Shown: in pieces, positions 17,807 to 26,361 of the stretch | How the letters are laid out: every line of letters starts with the position of its first letter | How positions within the stretch are numbered: position 1 is the stretch's first letter | Source of the DNA: DATKUC01 sp964553615 | Lineage (GTDB): Bacteria; Spirochaetota; Spirochaetia; DSM-27196; DATKUC01 | Direction: 5' to 3' | Assembly (NCBI GenBank): GCA_964553615.1 | Contig: CAZKMA010000014.1 | Location: 16,850 to 80,849 of the forward strand | Length of the DNA stretch: 64,000 bases | The notes under the pieces: model-generated | What the model saw: the letters and a program-made list of their open reading frames with translations, nothing else | Databases searched by the model: none | What the model was told of the DNA's origin: nothing | Program-made: the position numbers and the translations under genes

Positions 17807-18900
17807 TTCGGTTCCAGCCTGATCCCCCCGCTTGCGCGAAGAAGACGGTCCCTCACCGCCATTCCAACTCCAGCGGCGGGAGGAAGTTCTGCGACAATGA
17901 CATCTACGGCAATCTCGTCAAACCATACGAGCAGCCGGTAGAGATTGCGGGCGTACTCTTCCGCAGTCCCCTGAAAGACTGCAACGACACCGTTTTCTTC
18001 GCTGATCGATCCCGGCCGATCGTGGAGTGATTCGGGCCCATTACCCGAGAGCCGGATTGTCCCGACCGCCGCCCGTCCGCCTTTCCCGGCGGAATGCGCT
18101 GCCCGGCGAACGAAATCTCCCTCATCCCGAAACCCGGAAGCTTCGCTGACTATCACTGTCGCCCGCGGTTTGTAATGGGTGTATTTCATTCCCGGAGAAA
18201 TGGGCCGTTCATTATCGGTCACGTGCGCGCCATTCGAATCCGCAGCCGTCACAGTATCTACACCCAGCACATTTTCCAGCATTTCCCGGGAAATTGCGCC
18301 GGAGCGCAGAATCCGAACGGTTGGACCGGTCAGATCTACGACGGTCGACTCGAGTCCCACATCGCATGACCCTCCGTCTACAATTGCATCCACCCGACCA
18401 TCCATGTCTGCGCACGCCATGACGAAAGTGGTCGGGCTCGGCCGGCCGGAAAGATTTGCAGACGGCGCCGCCACGGGAAAACCGGTCGCATGAAGAATTC
18501 GGCGAGCCACGGGATGGCGCGGGATCCGAAGCGCGACCGTATTGAGCCCGGCGGTTGCGTCATCGGCTATACGGTGGTCGGAGGCCACGAGAGACTTCGA
18601 AATGATAACTGAGAGTGGTCCCGGGGAAAATGCATCGAAAAGCCTCCGCGCCGACTCGGGCAACGGCGAGAACATTGCACACACTGAGTCCAGATCATAG
18701 AAATGGACAATGAGCGGGTTGTCCACCGGCCGACCCTTCGCCCGAAAGACGCTTCGACACGCCGCTCCATCGAGAGCATTCGCTCCCAGCCCGTAGACGG
18801 TTTCAGTCGGAAAGACAACAAGCCCGCCCCGACGGAGAATATCCGCCGCAATTTCTGTCTGGTCCGATGTCAAATGAAGGGTCCGCAACGGAGAATTCAT
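17803..18900 (-). CDS. tsaC: L-threonylcarbamoyladenylate synthase, long Sua5 form
   Basis: Makes threonylcarbamoyl-AMP from Thr, bicarbonate and ATP, the first step of tRNA t6A37 synthesis. The YrdC domain occupies the first ~210 residues (GGLVVFPTETVYGLGANA, KGRPVDNPLIVH, PSANLSGRPSPT). The rest is the Sua5 C-terminal domain (SPGMKYTHYKP). At 365 residues it is the long form. ATG at 18900 gives the normal N-terminus; a longer open frame upstream adds 57 unrelated residues. No Shine-Dalgarno is visible and a TATAAT box ends 9 bases upstream, so the mRNA may be leaderless. The t6A product is the substrate of MtaB. Confidence 0.92.
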   Translation of the reverse strand: MNSPLRTLHLTSDQTEIAADILRRGGLVVFPTETVYGLGANALDGAACRSVFRAKGRPVDNPLIVHFYDLDSVCAMFSPLPESARRLFDAFSPGPLSVIISKSLVASDHRIADDATAGLNTVALRIPRHPVARRILHATGFPVAAPSANLSGRPSPTTFVMACADMDGRVDAIVDGGSCDVGLESTVVDLTGPTVRILRSGAISREMLENVLGVDTVTAADSNGAHVTDNERPISPGMKYTHYKPRATVIVSEASGFRDEGDFVRRAAHSAGKGGRAAVGTIRLSGNGPESLHDRPGSISEENGVVAVFQGTAEEYARNLYRLLVWFDEIAVDVIVAELPPAAGVGMAVRDRLLRASGGIRLEPN

Positions 18901-18909
18901 ACCCGACGC

Positions 18910-18961
18910 ATTATATTCCCGGGCGGGTTTTCTGTACACAGACTCGACCGGACGATATACT
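18910..18961. promoter_or_regulatory. Bidirectional promoter sharing one palindromic -35 (tsaC / methyltransferase)
   Basis: The palindrome TGTACA at 18933-18938 serves as -35 both ways. Leftward, a 17-base spacer leads to TATAAT (18915-18910) for tsaC. Rightward, a 17-base spacer leads to TATACT (18956-18961) for the methyltransferase gene. Both spacers and -10 boxes are near ideal. One hexamer can engage only one polymerase at a time, so the two genes may be reciprocally expressed. Confidence 0.6.
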
Positions 18962-18991
18962 CGCGGTATCCGAAGGCTCAAGAGGAAAGCC

Positions 18992-19876
18992 GTGACAAGA
19001 AACCCTACCGTGTGCATAGATCTCAAGAGACTTGCGCGACTGGACAGAAGACCGCCTCTGTTCTCCGGCACCCGGCTCAGTTTCTGGACCGATCCCTACA
19101 TCTCCAGTCATATCCTCAATGCGCATCTTGATCCCACAACCGAGGATGCCAGCAGGCCGCCAGACGTGATTGCTGCAACCGCCGATTGGATTGCTGCGCG
19201 TGTGGACGCCGGCAATTCAAGCGAGGCATCGGGTCCGACATTGCTCGATCTTGCGTGTGGCCCGGGATTGTACTGCACGGAATTCGCCCGGCGTGGATTT
19301 TCCGTACATGGGATCGACTTCTCACGCTCCTCCATCGAATACGCAGAGAGAGAAGCACAACGGAACAATGTTCTCATTACCTATGATTGCGCGGATTACC
19401 GGAAGGTATCGTTTCGCGCCCGGTTCGATGTGGTCACACTCATATTCGGAGAGTTTTGCGTCATGACGAATCGGGATCGCGACCGAATGCTCCGAAGCAT
19501 CCTGGCCGCGCTGCGTCCGGGCGGACTTTTCATATTCGACGTATTTTCCCGCGCCTACACTCGGCGTACCGCATTGAAAACCGGATGGTATCCGTCAATT
19601 TCCGACGGTTTCTGGATGCAGGAGCCCCACCTGGTATTTGAGCGGGGAATCGAGTACGAGGATGATTGCGTGCATCTCAATCAGTACATTGTGGCCGGGC
19701 AGGACTCGGAACCCCGCGTCTACAACATCTGGCGCCACCACTACACGCCCGATTCCATACGCACCGTGCTCCACGGCGCGGGGTTCCATGTGGATGATCT
19801 GTATAAGGATCTATCAGGTACGAGTCTCTCCCACGAATCCGAATGGATCGGCGTAGTGGCCCGCAAACCGCAGTAG
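18992..19876 (+). CDS. SAM-dependent methyltransferase, class I
   Basis: A 294-residue protein. The Rossmann motif I is LLDLACGPGLYCTEFARRG (~residue 83), followed by GIDFSRSSIEYA (motif post-I) and LRPGGLFIFDVFS. The N-terminal ~80 residues are an extra, less conserved segment. The substrate is unknown; small-molecule methyltransferases of this type are common. The start is GTG with AGAGGA about 6 bases upstream. It is divergent from tsaC, sharing a promoter element, which hints at a tRNA- or translation-related role only by position. Confidence 0.75.
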   Translation: MTRNPTVCIDLKRLARLDRRPPLFSGTRLSFWTDPYISSHILNAHLDPTTEDASRPPDVIAATADWIAARVDAGNSSEASGPTLLDLACGPGLYCTEFARRGFSVHGIDFSRSSIEYAEREAQRNNVLITYDCADYRKVSFRARFDVVTLIFGEFCVMTNRDRDRMLRSILAALRPGGLFIFDVFSRAYTRRTALKTGWYPSISDGFWMQEPHLVFERGIEYEDDCVHLNQYIVAGQDSEPRVYNIWRHHYTPDSIRTVLHGAGFHVDDLYKDLSGTSLSHESEWIGVVARKPQ

Positions 19877-19934
19877 TGCCCCCTCCGCTGACCGGAACAT
19901 TTCGTCAACACGCTCCGTGATACTTCATTGGGCA

Positions 19935-20237
19935 CTATATTTTTACCCAGACGAAACCGTCCTCGACCTTCGTCTCGTAGATGGAAATGGGCCGCGTTGC
20001 GGGGAAATCCTTGACCGCACCGGTTCTGATATCAAACCGGGAACCGTGCTTCGGGCAGTATACGTCCCCGCCCACAACCATTCCCTCGTACAGCGGGGAG
20101 TATTCATGCGAACAGGAATTGTCCGTTGCGTAGATGCCGTCTTCCAGACGGAATATCGCGATTTCCTTCCGGCGGTGAACAAACTTGTAGCTGCGCGCGA
20201 ACTCATCCTCGGCAACAGCCTGGACCCATTTTGCCAT
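19935..20237 (-). CDS. Rieske-type [2Fe-2S] ferredoxin of the SUF operon
   Basis: A 100-residue soluble Rieske protein with CSH and CPKH exactly 16 residues apart (C-x-H-x16-C-x2-H) binding the cluster. Size and motif match the NirD/dioxygenase-ferredoxin class found at the end of many sufBCD operons. It probably donates electrons in Fe-S assembly or to an oxygenase; the former is favoured by its position 15 bases after sufD. No membrane anchor is present. Confidence 0.88.
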   Translation of the reverse strand: MAKWVQAVAEDEFARSYKFVHRRKEIAIFRLEDGIYATDNSCSHEYSPLYEGMVVGGDVYCPKHGSRFDIRTGAVKDFPATRPISIYETKVEDGFVWVKI

Positions 20238-20252
20238 TTCGATTGGAACCCG

Positions 20253-21629
20253 CTATTCGTTATCCTGAACCGCCAGCAGGCGTTCCATCATGACCGAGCG
20301 CATGTCTTCCCGGATGACTTCAGGCGCCTTGTCTATGATATCGCCAAAGAACCCTTCAACCAGGAGCTCCTTCGCTTCATCGGGATCGTAACCTCGTGCA
20401 AGGAGATAGAAGAGCTGATTCTTGTCCAGCCGTCCCGTTGTGGAGCCATGGCTGCATTTCACATCGTCGGTGTTGATCTGGAGACTCGGAATTGAGTCGG
20501 CACGAGCACCGTCGTTCAGGATGAGGTTCTTGTCGTCGAGAAACGCATCCGTCCGAACCGCTTCATGGGCCACCTGGATAAGACCCTGGTATACCGCATG
20601 GGCTTCATCCTTGACGGCACCCTTGTAGAATGTGCGGCTTGTCGCGTTTGGCGCGTTGTGGTGCTGTACCGTCCGAACGTCCAGATGCTGATCTTCGTGT
20701 CCGAAGTAGACTCCATACAGCAGGACATCTGCCCCCTGTCCATCGAGCGTGCAATCGTAACGGTCCTTCGCGAACATACCCCCGAAAACCGCACTGAAGT
20801 GTTCGAAAGACGCATCCCGTGCCACGTGAGATGCACCGTTGGTGAATGCCGAGCAGTCCAGGTTCAGATTCTGCGAAGAGACGTAGATGAGCTTTGCAGC
20901 GTCACGAACGTCCGCGTCGCTGCCTTCGTTGAACAGGAGCTCCCCTGCTTCTTCCCCGTCAACCGTCTGGACGACTGTTGCCCTGGCCCCCTTCTCGAGT
21001 ACAACGGCGGTCTGAGGTGACGAGAGCCGGGAGTCCCCGGATTCCCGGTAGGCAATACCGAACGGAAGGGCAATCTCCACAAACTCCGGAACATACACGT
21101 AGCATCCGTGACTCATTGATGCATAGTGCCACGCCCTGACCCGGTTATCTATCTCACCCACTGCACGGGAAAAAAGCGCCTTTAGAGCCTCAACCGCGGC
21201 GGAGTCAATGGGTGCCGGTCCGTCGGCAGCGCCGTCGGCAGCGCCGTCGGCAACCCCATCTGCAAGGTCGGCCAGCAACGGCTTCAGCGGCAGAAAGACA
21301 ACACCTTTCTCCGCAAGCTCAGGGCTCAGGCTCAATTCCACACACTCGGTGCCTTCAAACAGCATCCAGCCGCTGTATCCTTCGGGTACAGGGGAAGATC
21401 CCGGCACCTTTGCTGCTGCCGTGTCGCCGTAACCATAGCTGTCGAAATCGTAGTTTGATATGTCGCTTCTGCGCCACTCTTCATCGCTCGTATTCGGCCA
21501 TTCCATTGCACCGAATTTGTCGAACGCGGCACGCCGCAGCTTCTTCATCCATTGCGGTTCCCGCCTGCTTTCGAGATATGTCTCAAGCTCGACGGTACCG
21601 CGAAACGATCGTGTTTCTACTGTGCTCAA
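20253..21629 (-). CDS. sufD: SUF scaffold subunit SufD
   Basis: A 458-residue beta-helix protein partnering SufB and SufC. The C-terminal core is clear: RTFYKGAVKDEAHAVYQGLI, then DDVKCSHGSTTGRLDKNQLFYL. The start is TTG at 21629 with AAGGAG 6 bases upstream. An ATG 36 bases further up lies inside sufB and lacks a ribosome site. A low-complexity Ala-Asp-Gly stretch (~residues 126-140), encoded by a 12-base tandem repeat, interrupts the less conserved N-terminal half. It follows sufB by 10 bases. Confidence 0.93.
   Translation of the reverse strand: MSTVETRSFRGTVELETYLESRREPQWMKKLRRAAFDKFGAMEWPNTSDEEWRRSDISNYDFDSYGYGDTAAAKVPGSSPVPEGYSGWMLFEGTECVELSLSPELAEKGVVFLPLKPLLADLADGVADGAADGAADGPAPIDSAAVEALKALFSRAVGEIDNRVRAWHYASMSHGCYVYVPEFVEIALPFGIAYRESGDSRLSSPQTAVVLEKGARATVVQTVDGEEAGELLFNEGSDADVRDAAKLIYVSSQNLNLDCSAFTNGASHVARDASFEHFSAVFGGMFAKDRYDCTLDGQGADVLLYGVYFGHEDQHLDVRTVQHHNAPNATSRTFYKGAVKDEAHAVYQGLIQVAHEAVRTDAFLDDKNLILNDGARADSIPSLQINTDDVKCSHGSTTGRLDKNQLFYLLARGYDPDEAKELLVEGFFGDIIDKAPEVIREDMRSVMMERLLAVQDNE
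21220..21252. repeat. 12-base tandem repeat inside sufD
   Basis: The unit CCGTCGGCAGCG is present 2.75 times (21220-21231, 21232-21243, 21244-21252). The length keeps the reading frame and encodes repeated Ala-Asp-Gly-Ala in a non-conserved part of SufD. It is probably a slippage product that can vary between strains. Confidence 0.8.
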
Positions 21630-21639
21630 CGTCTTCTCC

Positions 21640-23046
21640 TTACCCGACCGAACCTTCCATCTCAAGTTCGATGAGACGGTTGAGCTCTATTGCGTACTCC
21701 ATGGGAAGCTGTTTGACCAGCGGGTCCAGGAATCCGTTCACTATCATGACGCTCGCTTCTGCCTCGTCCAGCCCACGGCTCATGAGGTAGAACAACTGCT
21801 CCTCACTGATTCGCGACACACGCGCTTCGTGTTCGATCGAGACGTCGTCGGACAATATGTCCATGTACGGATAGGTGTTGCTCTTCGATTCCGGATCCAT
21901 GATGAGCGCGTCGCAGACGACCTTGCTCTTGATGTCATGCAGACCGGGGTCCACCTTGATCTGTCCGCGATAGCTTGCAACGCCGCCGTCTTTACTGATC
22001 GACTTGCTCGTGATGATTGAGCTCGTGTTCGAGGCTGCGTGAATGCACTTCCCTCCGGTGTCCTGCTCCTGATGTTTGCCTGCGAACGCAATGGACAATA
22101 TCTCGCCGTGAGCGCCTTCGCCCATGAGCCAGACGGACGGATACTTCATGGTGCGCTTGCTGCCGATGTTCCCGTCTATCCACTCCACCGTTGCACCTTC
22201 GTACGCAACCGCACGCTTGGTCACGAGATTGTAGACGTCGCCCGACCAGTTCTGAATGGTCGTATACCTCACACGGGCGTCCTTCAGCGCGACGATCTCG
22301 ACAACAGCGCTGTGGAGACTGTCCGTTGTGTAGATCGGCGCGGTACAACCTTCGATGTAGTGCACGAATGCACCCTCGTCCACAATGATGAGTGTGCGCT
22401 CGAACTGTCCGAAGTTCTCCAGATTGATACGAAAGTATGCCTGGAGGGGAATGTCAACCTTGATCCCCGGCGGAACATAGATGAAGCTTCCGCCCGACCA
22501 GACCGCGCTATTCAACGCCGAAAACTTGTTGTCGGTATGCGGAATTATCGTGCCGAAATATTTGCGCACCAGGTCCGGATGTTCACGAAGCGCAGTCTCC
22601 GGGTCACAGAAAATGACCCCCTGCTTGGACAGGTCCTCGCGGATGTTGTGATACACAACTTCTGAATCGTACTGTGCTCCGACGCCCGCAAGAAATTTCT
22701 TTTCTGCGGCGGGGATGCCCAATCGGTCGTATGTCTCCCGAATTTCAGGCGGCAAGTCCTCCCAACGGGTCTGCTGCTTGTCTATCGGCTTTGCATAGTA
22801 GTACATATCCTCGAAGTCGAGGGTCGAGAGGTCGGCACCCCAGTTCGGCATCTCTTTCTGTCTGAACACCTTCAGCGCCGCGAGCCGATACTCGGTCATC
22901 CATTCCGGCTCCTGTTTGTGTGCAGAAATTGCCCGCACGACCTCTTCATTCAACCCTTTCTCGGCCATGCGATATACTGAATGGTCCGGGTAATTAAACC
23001 CGTACTGATAATCTCCAATCTCAACGGCTTTCGGCTGGCTGCTCAT
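21640..23046 (-). CDS. sufB: SUF scaffold subunit SufB
   Basis: The 468-residue core scaffold on which the Fe-S cluster is built. Characteristic stretches are FIYVPPGIKVDIPLQAYFR, EGCTAPIYTTDSLHSAVVE and PYMDILSDDVSIEHEARVSR. The ATG at 23046 is preferred over one at 23052, because AGGAGG ends right before the latter and is 6 bases before the former. The start overlaps the sufC 3' end by 26 bases. A cysteine-bearing VVCDALIMDP segment matches the cluster-assembly region of the family. Confidence 0.96.
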   Translation of the reverse strand: MSSQPKAVEIGDYQYGFNYPDHSVYRMAEKGLNEEVVRAISAHKQEPEWMTEYRLAALKVFRQKEMPNWGADLSTLDFEDMYYYAKPIDKQQTRWEDLPPEIRETYDRLGIPAAEKKFLAGVGAQYDSEVVYHNIREDLSKQGVIFCDPETALREHPDLVRKYFGTIIPHTDNKFSALNSAVWSGGSFIYVPPGIKVDIPLQAYFRINLENFGQFERTLIIVDEGAFVHYIEGCTAPIYTTDSLHSAVVEIVALKDARVRYTTIQNWSGDVYNLVTKRAVAYEGATVEWIDGNIGSKRTMKYPSVWLMGEGAHGEILSIAFAGKHQEQDTGGKCIHAASNTSSIITSKSISKDGGVASYRGQIKVDPGLHDIKSKVVCDALIMDPESKSNTYPYMDILSDDVSIEHEARVSRISEEQLFYLMSRGLDEAEASVMIVNGFLDPLVKQLPMEYAIELNRLIELEMEGSVG

Positions 23047-23812
23047 TGGCATCCTCCTCTATTCCATACTGCTCGCGAACCCAGTCGTACCCCTTCTCTT
23101 CGAGTGCGGTGACCAGTTCCTCGCCTCCGGAGGTTACAATCTTCCCCTTGTACATGATGTGTACATAGTCAGGGCGAATATGATCCAGGATACGCTGATA
23201 GTGGGTGATGATGAGAGCGCCGAAATCCGAGCCACGAAGCTTGTTCACACCCTTTGCAACGACCTTCAGGGCATCTATGTCAAGTCCGGAGTCGGTCTCA
23301 TCCATAATTGCGAACTTTGGCTTCAGCAGCAGCATCTGCAGCACCTCCATCCGCTTCTTCTCACCGCCGGAGAATCCGTCATTCAGGTAGCGGTTGATAA
23401 ACTGCTGTTCGATTTCCATGAAATTAACCGCTTCCCGCAACTGTTTGATGAAAGAGGGAGCATTTGCATTCTCTTCGCCGCGCGCCTGCGCGTTGATTTC
23501 GGCGGCCCGTTTCAGGAAACGCCCCACGGTTACGCCGGGGATTTCTACGGGATACTGAAAAGCGAGAAACAGACCCTTTCGGGCACGCTCGTGGGTGGGC
23601 ATTTCCAGAATATTCTCCCCGTCCACGAGAATCTCTCCGTCGGTCACCTCGTAGGTCGGATGTCCGAACATGACGTTGGTCAACGTGCTCTTCCCGGATC
23701 CGTTCGGGCCCATGAGCGCATGAATTTCGCCGGAATTCAGTACCAGATTTATACCGCTCAGAATCTCCTTGTCTTCGATTCGAGCGTGCAGATTTCTAAT
23801 TTCAATTTTCAC
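23021..23812 (-). CDS. sufC: SUF ATPase SufC
   Basis: A 263-residue ABC-type ATPase that remodels SufB-SufD. Walker A is GPNGSGKST, the ABC signature is FSGGEKKRMEVLQ and Walker B is FAIMDETDSGLD (the SufC-specific ETDSGLD), followed by a switch His in ALIITHYQRIL. Cytosolic and not a membrane transporter. Second gene of the operon, 25 bases after the SufT-like gene. Confidence 0.96.
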   Translation of the reverse strand: MKIEIRNLHARIEDKEILSGINLVLNSGEIHALMGPNGSGKSTLTNVMFGHPTYEVTDGEILVDGENILEMPTHERARKGLFLAFQYPVEIPGVTVGRFLKRAAEINAQARGEENANAPSFIKQLREAVNFMEIEQQFINRYLNDGFSGGEKKRMEVLQMLLLKPKFAIMDETDSGLDIDALKVVAKGVNKLRGSDFGALIITHYQRILDHIRPDYVHIMYKGKIVTSGGEELVTALEEKGYDWVREQYGIEEDANEQPAESR

Positions 23813-23837
23813 AACAATTCCTCCAATGGGGGGTTAA

Positions 23838-24140
23838 TCAAATAGGATAGCCAAGCTCGAGCCGAGCTTCTTCGCTCATGAAGTCAATGCTCCACGGCGG
23901 ATTCCAGACCAGATTCGCAACCACTTCCTTGAAGCCAAGTCGCTCCTGCAGGACGCGGTTTATCTCCATGACGATGTGATCACCAAGCGGGCATCCGGGT
24001 GACGTCAGAGTAAAATCAACATCGATTCTGGCTTCCGATGGTTCGACACGATAGACCAGGCCAACATCCACGATATTCAGTCCGATCTCAGGATCCACTA
24101 CCTCTTTCAACGCATCGAGGATCTGAGCTTTCGAGTACAT
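23838..24140 (-). CDS. SufT-like (MIP18/DUF59) Fe-S assembly factor
   Basis: A 100-residue MIP18-family protein: ILDALKEVVDPEIGLNIVDVGLVY at the start and LTSPGCPLGD with the conserved Cys. SufT-type proteins help mature Fe-S enzymes, especially lipoyl synthase and aconitase in Gram-positive bacteria. This is the first gene of a SUF operon and lipA is in the same window. A run of G bases 9-14 bases before the ATG may serve as ribosome site. Confidence 0.88.
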   Translation of the reverse strand: MYSKAQILDALKEVVDPEIGLNIVDVGLVYRVEPSEARIDVDFTLTSPGCPLGDHIVMEINRVLQERLGFKEVVANLVWNPPWSIDFMSEEARLELGYPI

Positions 24141-24166
24141 ACCAATTCCCCCTTCAATACCTTACC

Positions 24167-24195
24167 AATTTACTTATATATGTACCATTGATCAA
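24167..24195 (-). promoter_or_regulatory. Candidate promoter of the SUF operon
   Basis: Minus strand TTGATC (24195-24190), a 17-base spacer and TAAATT (24172-24167), in a locally AT-rich patch 27 bases upstream of the first SUF gene. The -10 matches only 4 of 6 bases. No regulator box was recognised. Confidence 0.35.
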
Positions 24196-24286
24196 GTTTG
24201 GTCGCACGGTCCTATGCAAATTCCGGTCGCTCCACTGCTACTGTACAACATGTAACAACAGATGGTCATCCCGGGAGGATCGCGAT

Positions 24287-24316
24287 TGTACAACCTGCGG
24301 CTTCATACAATATACT
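24287..24316 (+). promoter_or_regulatory. Candidate promoter of the flavodoxin-fold/SixA/DUF218 operon
   Basis: TGTACA at 24287-24292, an 18-base spacer and TATACT at 24311-24316. TGTACAAC occurs twice in this intergenic region (24242 and 24287), 45 bases apart, which could also be a repeated operator. Confidence 0.4.
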
Positions 24317-24360
24317 AATGAGGACCCTGGAAACGAAAGGCCCGGGAAGAGAGGATTTTC

Positions 24361-25002
24361 ATGCATGTACTCGTTCTGGTATGCCACCCGAACCCTGAAA
24401 GCCTGAATCACACCATGGCCAGACGGTGCATGGAGGAGGCTCAGGCGGCCGGCCACACAACGGCATGGGTTGACCTCTACCAGGATCATGCAAAATCCGG
24501 TTTCGATCCCATCCTGACTCAGGAGGAGATCCAGAGAAGGTTCAGCTTCGACGACACCGTTCTCGGATATAGTCGCGAGATCCGGAACGCAGACGCCTAT
24601 GTCTTCGTCCATCCGGACTGGTGGGGAATGCCGCCGGCGCTCCTGAAGGGCTGGCTGGACCGCGTTTTAAGACCGGGAATCGCATATGATTACGATGGGC
24701 CCGAATTCCTGCCGAAAAAGAGAATACCACTTCTGGGTGACAAGCGAGCCATGGTGCTGTGTACCACGGACGCACGAAAGGAAGACATGGGCTCAACACC
24801 GGAATCGCCGCATCCAATACAGGCGCTCTGGCGCGTGTCCATCCTTGGTTACTGCGGGATACCGGATGTCCGGGTTGAGGTCTTCTGGAATGTCCACGAC
24901 AGCACCCTCAGGGAGCGCCGCCGCTGGATCGATCGCACCGGTGAGATGGCGAGGACGCTCTTCAGTACAGACGGCCTCTCTATGAACAGGAGGGACATAT
25001 GA
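24361..25002 (+). CDS. NAD(P)H quinone oxidoreductase-like flavoprotein
   Basis: A 213-residue flavodoxin-like-fold protein of the NQO/KefF type. It begins VLVLVCHPNPESLNHTMARR (FMN/FAD phosphate site) and carries PDWWGMPPALLKGWLDRVL, the family's conserved helix with the active-site aromatic residues. It likely reduces quinones by two electrons. GAGGA lies 6 bases before the ATG. First gene of an operon; its stop overlaps the next start (ATGA). Confidence 0.85.
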   Translation: MHVLVLVCHPNPESLNHTMARRCMEEAQAAGHTTAWVDLYQDHAKSGFDPILTQEEIQRRFSFDDTVLGYSREIRNADAYVFVHPDWWGMPPALLKGWLDRVLRPGIAYDYDGPEFLPKKRIPLLGDKRAMVLCTTDARKEDMGSTPESPHPIQALWRVSILGYCGIPDVRVEVFWNVHDSTLRERRRWIDRTGEMARTLFSTDGLSMNRRDI

Positions 25003-25484
25003 AGGAATTGCTGCTTTACCGCCACGCGAAGGCCGAGAAATCGGTCCCGGGCATACGAGACCATGAACGACCTCTGTCTGCGGAGGGCGAGAAGCAAGCG
25101 GAATCGATCGGCGAACGGATACGCGAAGAATCTTCAGTTCCCGACCTCATCCTCACGTCGGACGCGCGGCGGGCGCTCTCCACTGCACGAATTGCCGCGC
25201 TCTCGGCTGGTTGTCCTGAGCGAGTGCATGCGGTGGCTGCGCTGTTCGACGGGGAGATTGAGACATATGCGCAGGAGATACGACTGCGAGGAGGAAAGGC
25301 GGCCCGATTAATGGTGGTCGGTCACAATCCCACCATGGAGGAGCTGGTCGAGCGGTTGGCCGGGAGACGGATAGAGATCAAAGCCGGCTATCTGGTTCGA
25401 GTAGCGGTTCGCATTTCCAGCTGGGAGGCCTTTGATTTCGGAGAGAACTCCGAAATCCAGGGCGTCCTCATGCCGGAGGCATAG
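24999..25484 (+). CDS. SixA-like phosphohistidine phosphatase
   Basis: A 161-residue histidine-phosphatase-superfamily protein. It starts ELLLYRHAKAEKS (RHA(K/E) catalytic motif with the phospho-His) and carries DHERPLSAEGEKQA and VVGHNPTMEEL with the second catalytic His. SixA removes phosphate from His residues of phosphotransfer domains; two kinases and an Hpt domain are encoded in this window, but the specific target is unknown. It overlaps the upstream gene by 4 bases. Confidence 0.85.
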   Translation: MKELLLYRHAKAEKSVPGIRDHERPLSAEGEKQAESIGERIREESSVPDLILTSDARRALSTARIAALSAGCPERVHAVAALFDGEIETYAQEIRLRGGKAARLMVVGHNPTMEELVERLAGRRIEIKAGYLVRVAVRISSWEAFDFGENSEIQGVLMPEA

Positions 25485-25491
25485 GGTCCCC

Positions 25492-26361
25492 GTGTTTATA
25501 GCAACGAAGATCCTGGAAATGCTCTTGTTTCCTCCCGGCCTCTTTATTGTTCTGGGTGTTGTCGGAGCTGTTCTCGCACTCTTTCGAATGCGAAAGAGTG
25601 CCGTGTTCCTGTATGTTCTGATGCTGGGGGGGCTCTACCTGTTTTCGATCGGTCCGGTTGCCGCCGGCCTCCTGGTTCCACTGGAGGACGAGTACCCGGC
25701 CGTCCAGCTTTCCCCGGTTCCCACGGGTGCGGATGCAGTGGTTATTCTTGGCGGCGGCTCCATTGCCGGTGCCCCGGATGCTCGTTCGATCTCCGGGGCT
25801 CTCCCGGGTACCGCGACACAACCGGCGACCGCGACATCGTCCGCCGCAAACGGGCCGACGGTTCTTGCGAGCCTCTCCGCGGAATCCACCCGGCGGGTCG
25901 TCTACGGGTATCTGGTTGCCCGTGCGACAAAGCTGCCGGTAATTATCTCCGGCGGTGCGCCCCTGAAGATTCCCGGCACAGAAAGTGAAGCAGCGGCCGC
26001 AAGAGGCCTTCTGGTTGCGCTTGGAATGGCTGACAATCAGATTCGTACAGAGACGGAGAGTCTCACCACCTGGGATAATGCAGTTCAGGTGGCGAAACTC
26101 TTCCATCCCCGGAAGATTATCCTGGTGACATCCGCATACCACATGCCGCGTGCGGTATACAGCTTCCGGAAGCAGAAGATCGAGGTTGTACCCGCGCCGA
26201 CCGCCTACCGGATAGACAGACAATCACCGGGTTCGCTGAAATACTTCCCGAATATCTCCGCACTCAGGGACAGCGCACTGGCGCTCCACGAGCGAATCGG
26301 CATGTTCTTCTACCGGCTTCGCCATGGGAGGGTTGCTACTTCCGGTTCATCCGCTCAATGA
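25492..26361 (+). CDS. DUF218 / ElyC-YdcF-family membrane protein
   Basis: A 289-residue protein with two N-terminal membrane helices (FPPGLFIVLGVVGAVLAL and AVFLYVLMLGGLYLFSI), followed by an exported DUF218 domain: DAVVILGGGSI, VVYGYLVAR, LPVIISGG, ESLTTWDNA and ILVTSAYHMPRA. E. coli relatives (ElyC, SanA) affect cell-envelope and peptidoglycan precursor handling. An insert of ~45 residues rich in Ala/Pro/Ser follows the first motif. The start is a GTG 7 bases after the sixA stop, with GGAGG 13 bases upstream. It overlaps the convergent dehydrogenase by 26 bases. Confidence 0.82.
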   Translation: MFIATKILEMLLFPPGLFIVLGVVGAVLALFRMRKSAVFLYVLMLGGLYLFSIGPVAAGLLVPLEDEYPAVQLSPVPTGADAVVILGGGSIAGAPDARSISGALPGTATQPATATSSAANGPTVLASLSAESTRRVVYGYLVARATKLPVIISGGAPLKIPGTESEAAAARGLLVALGMADNQIRTETESLTTWDNAVQVAKLFHPRKIILVTSAYHMPRAVYSFRKQKIEVVPAPTAYRIDRQSPGSLKYFPNISALRDSALALHERIGMFFYRLRHGRVATSGSSAQ

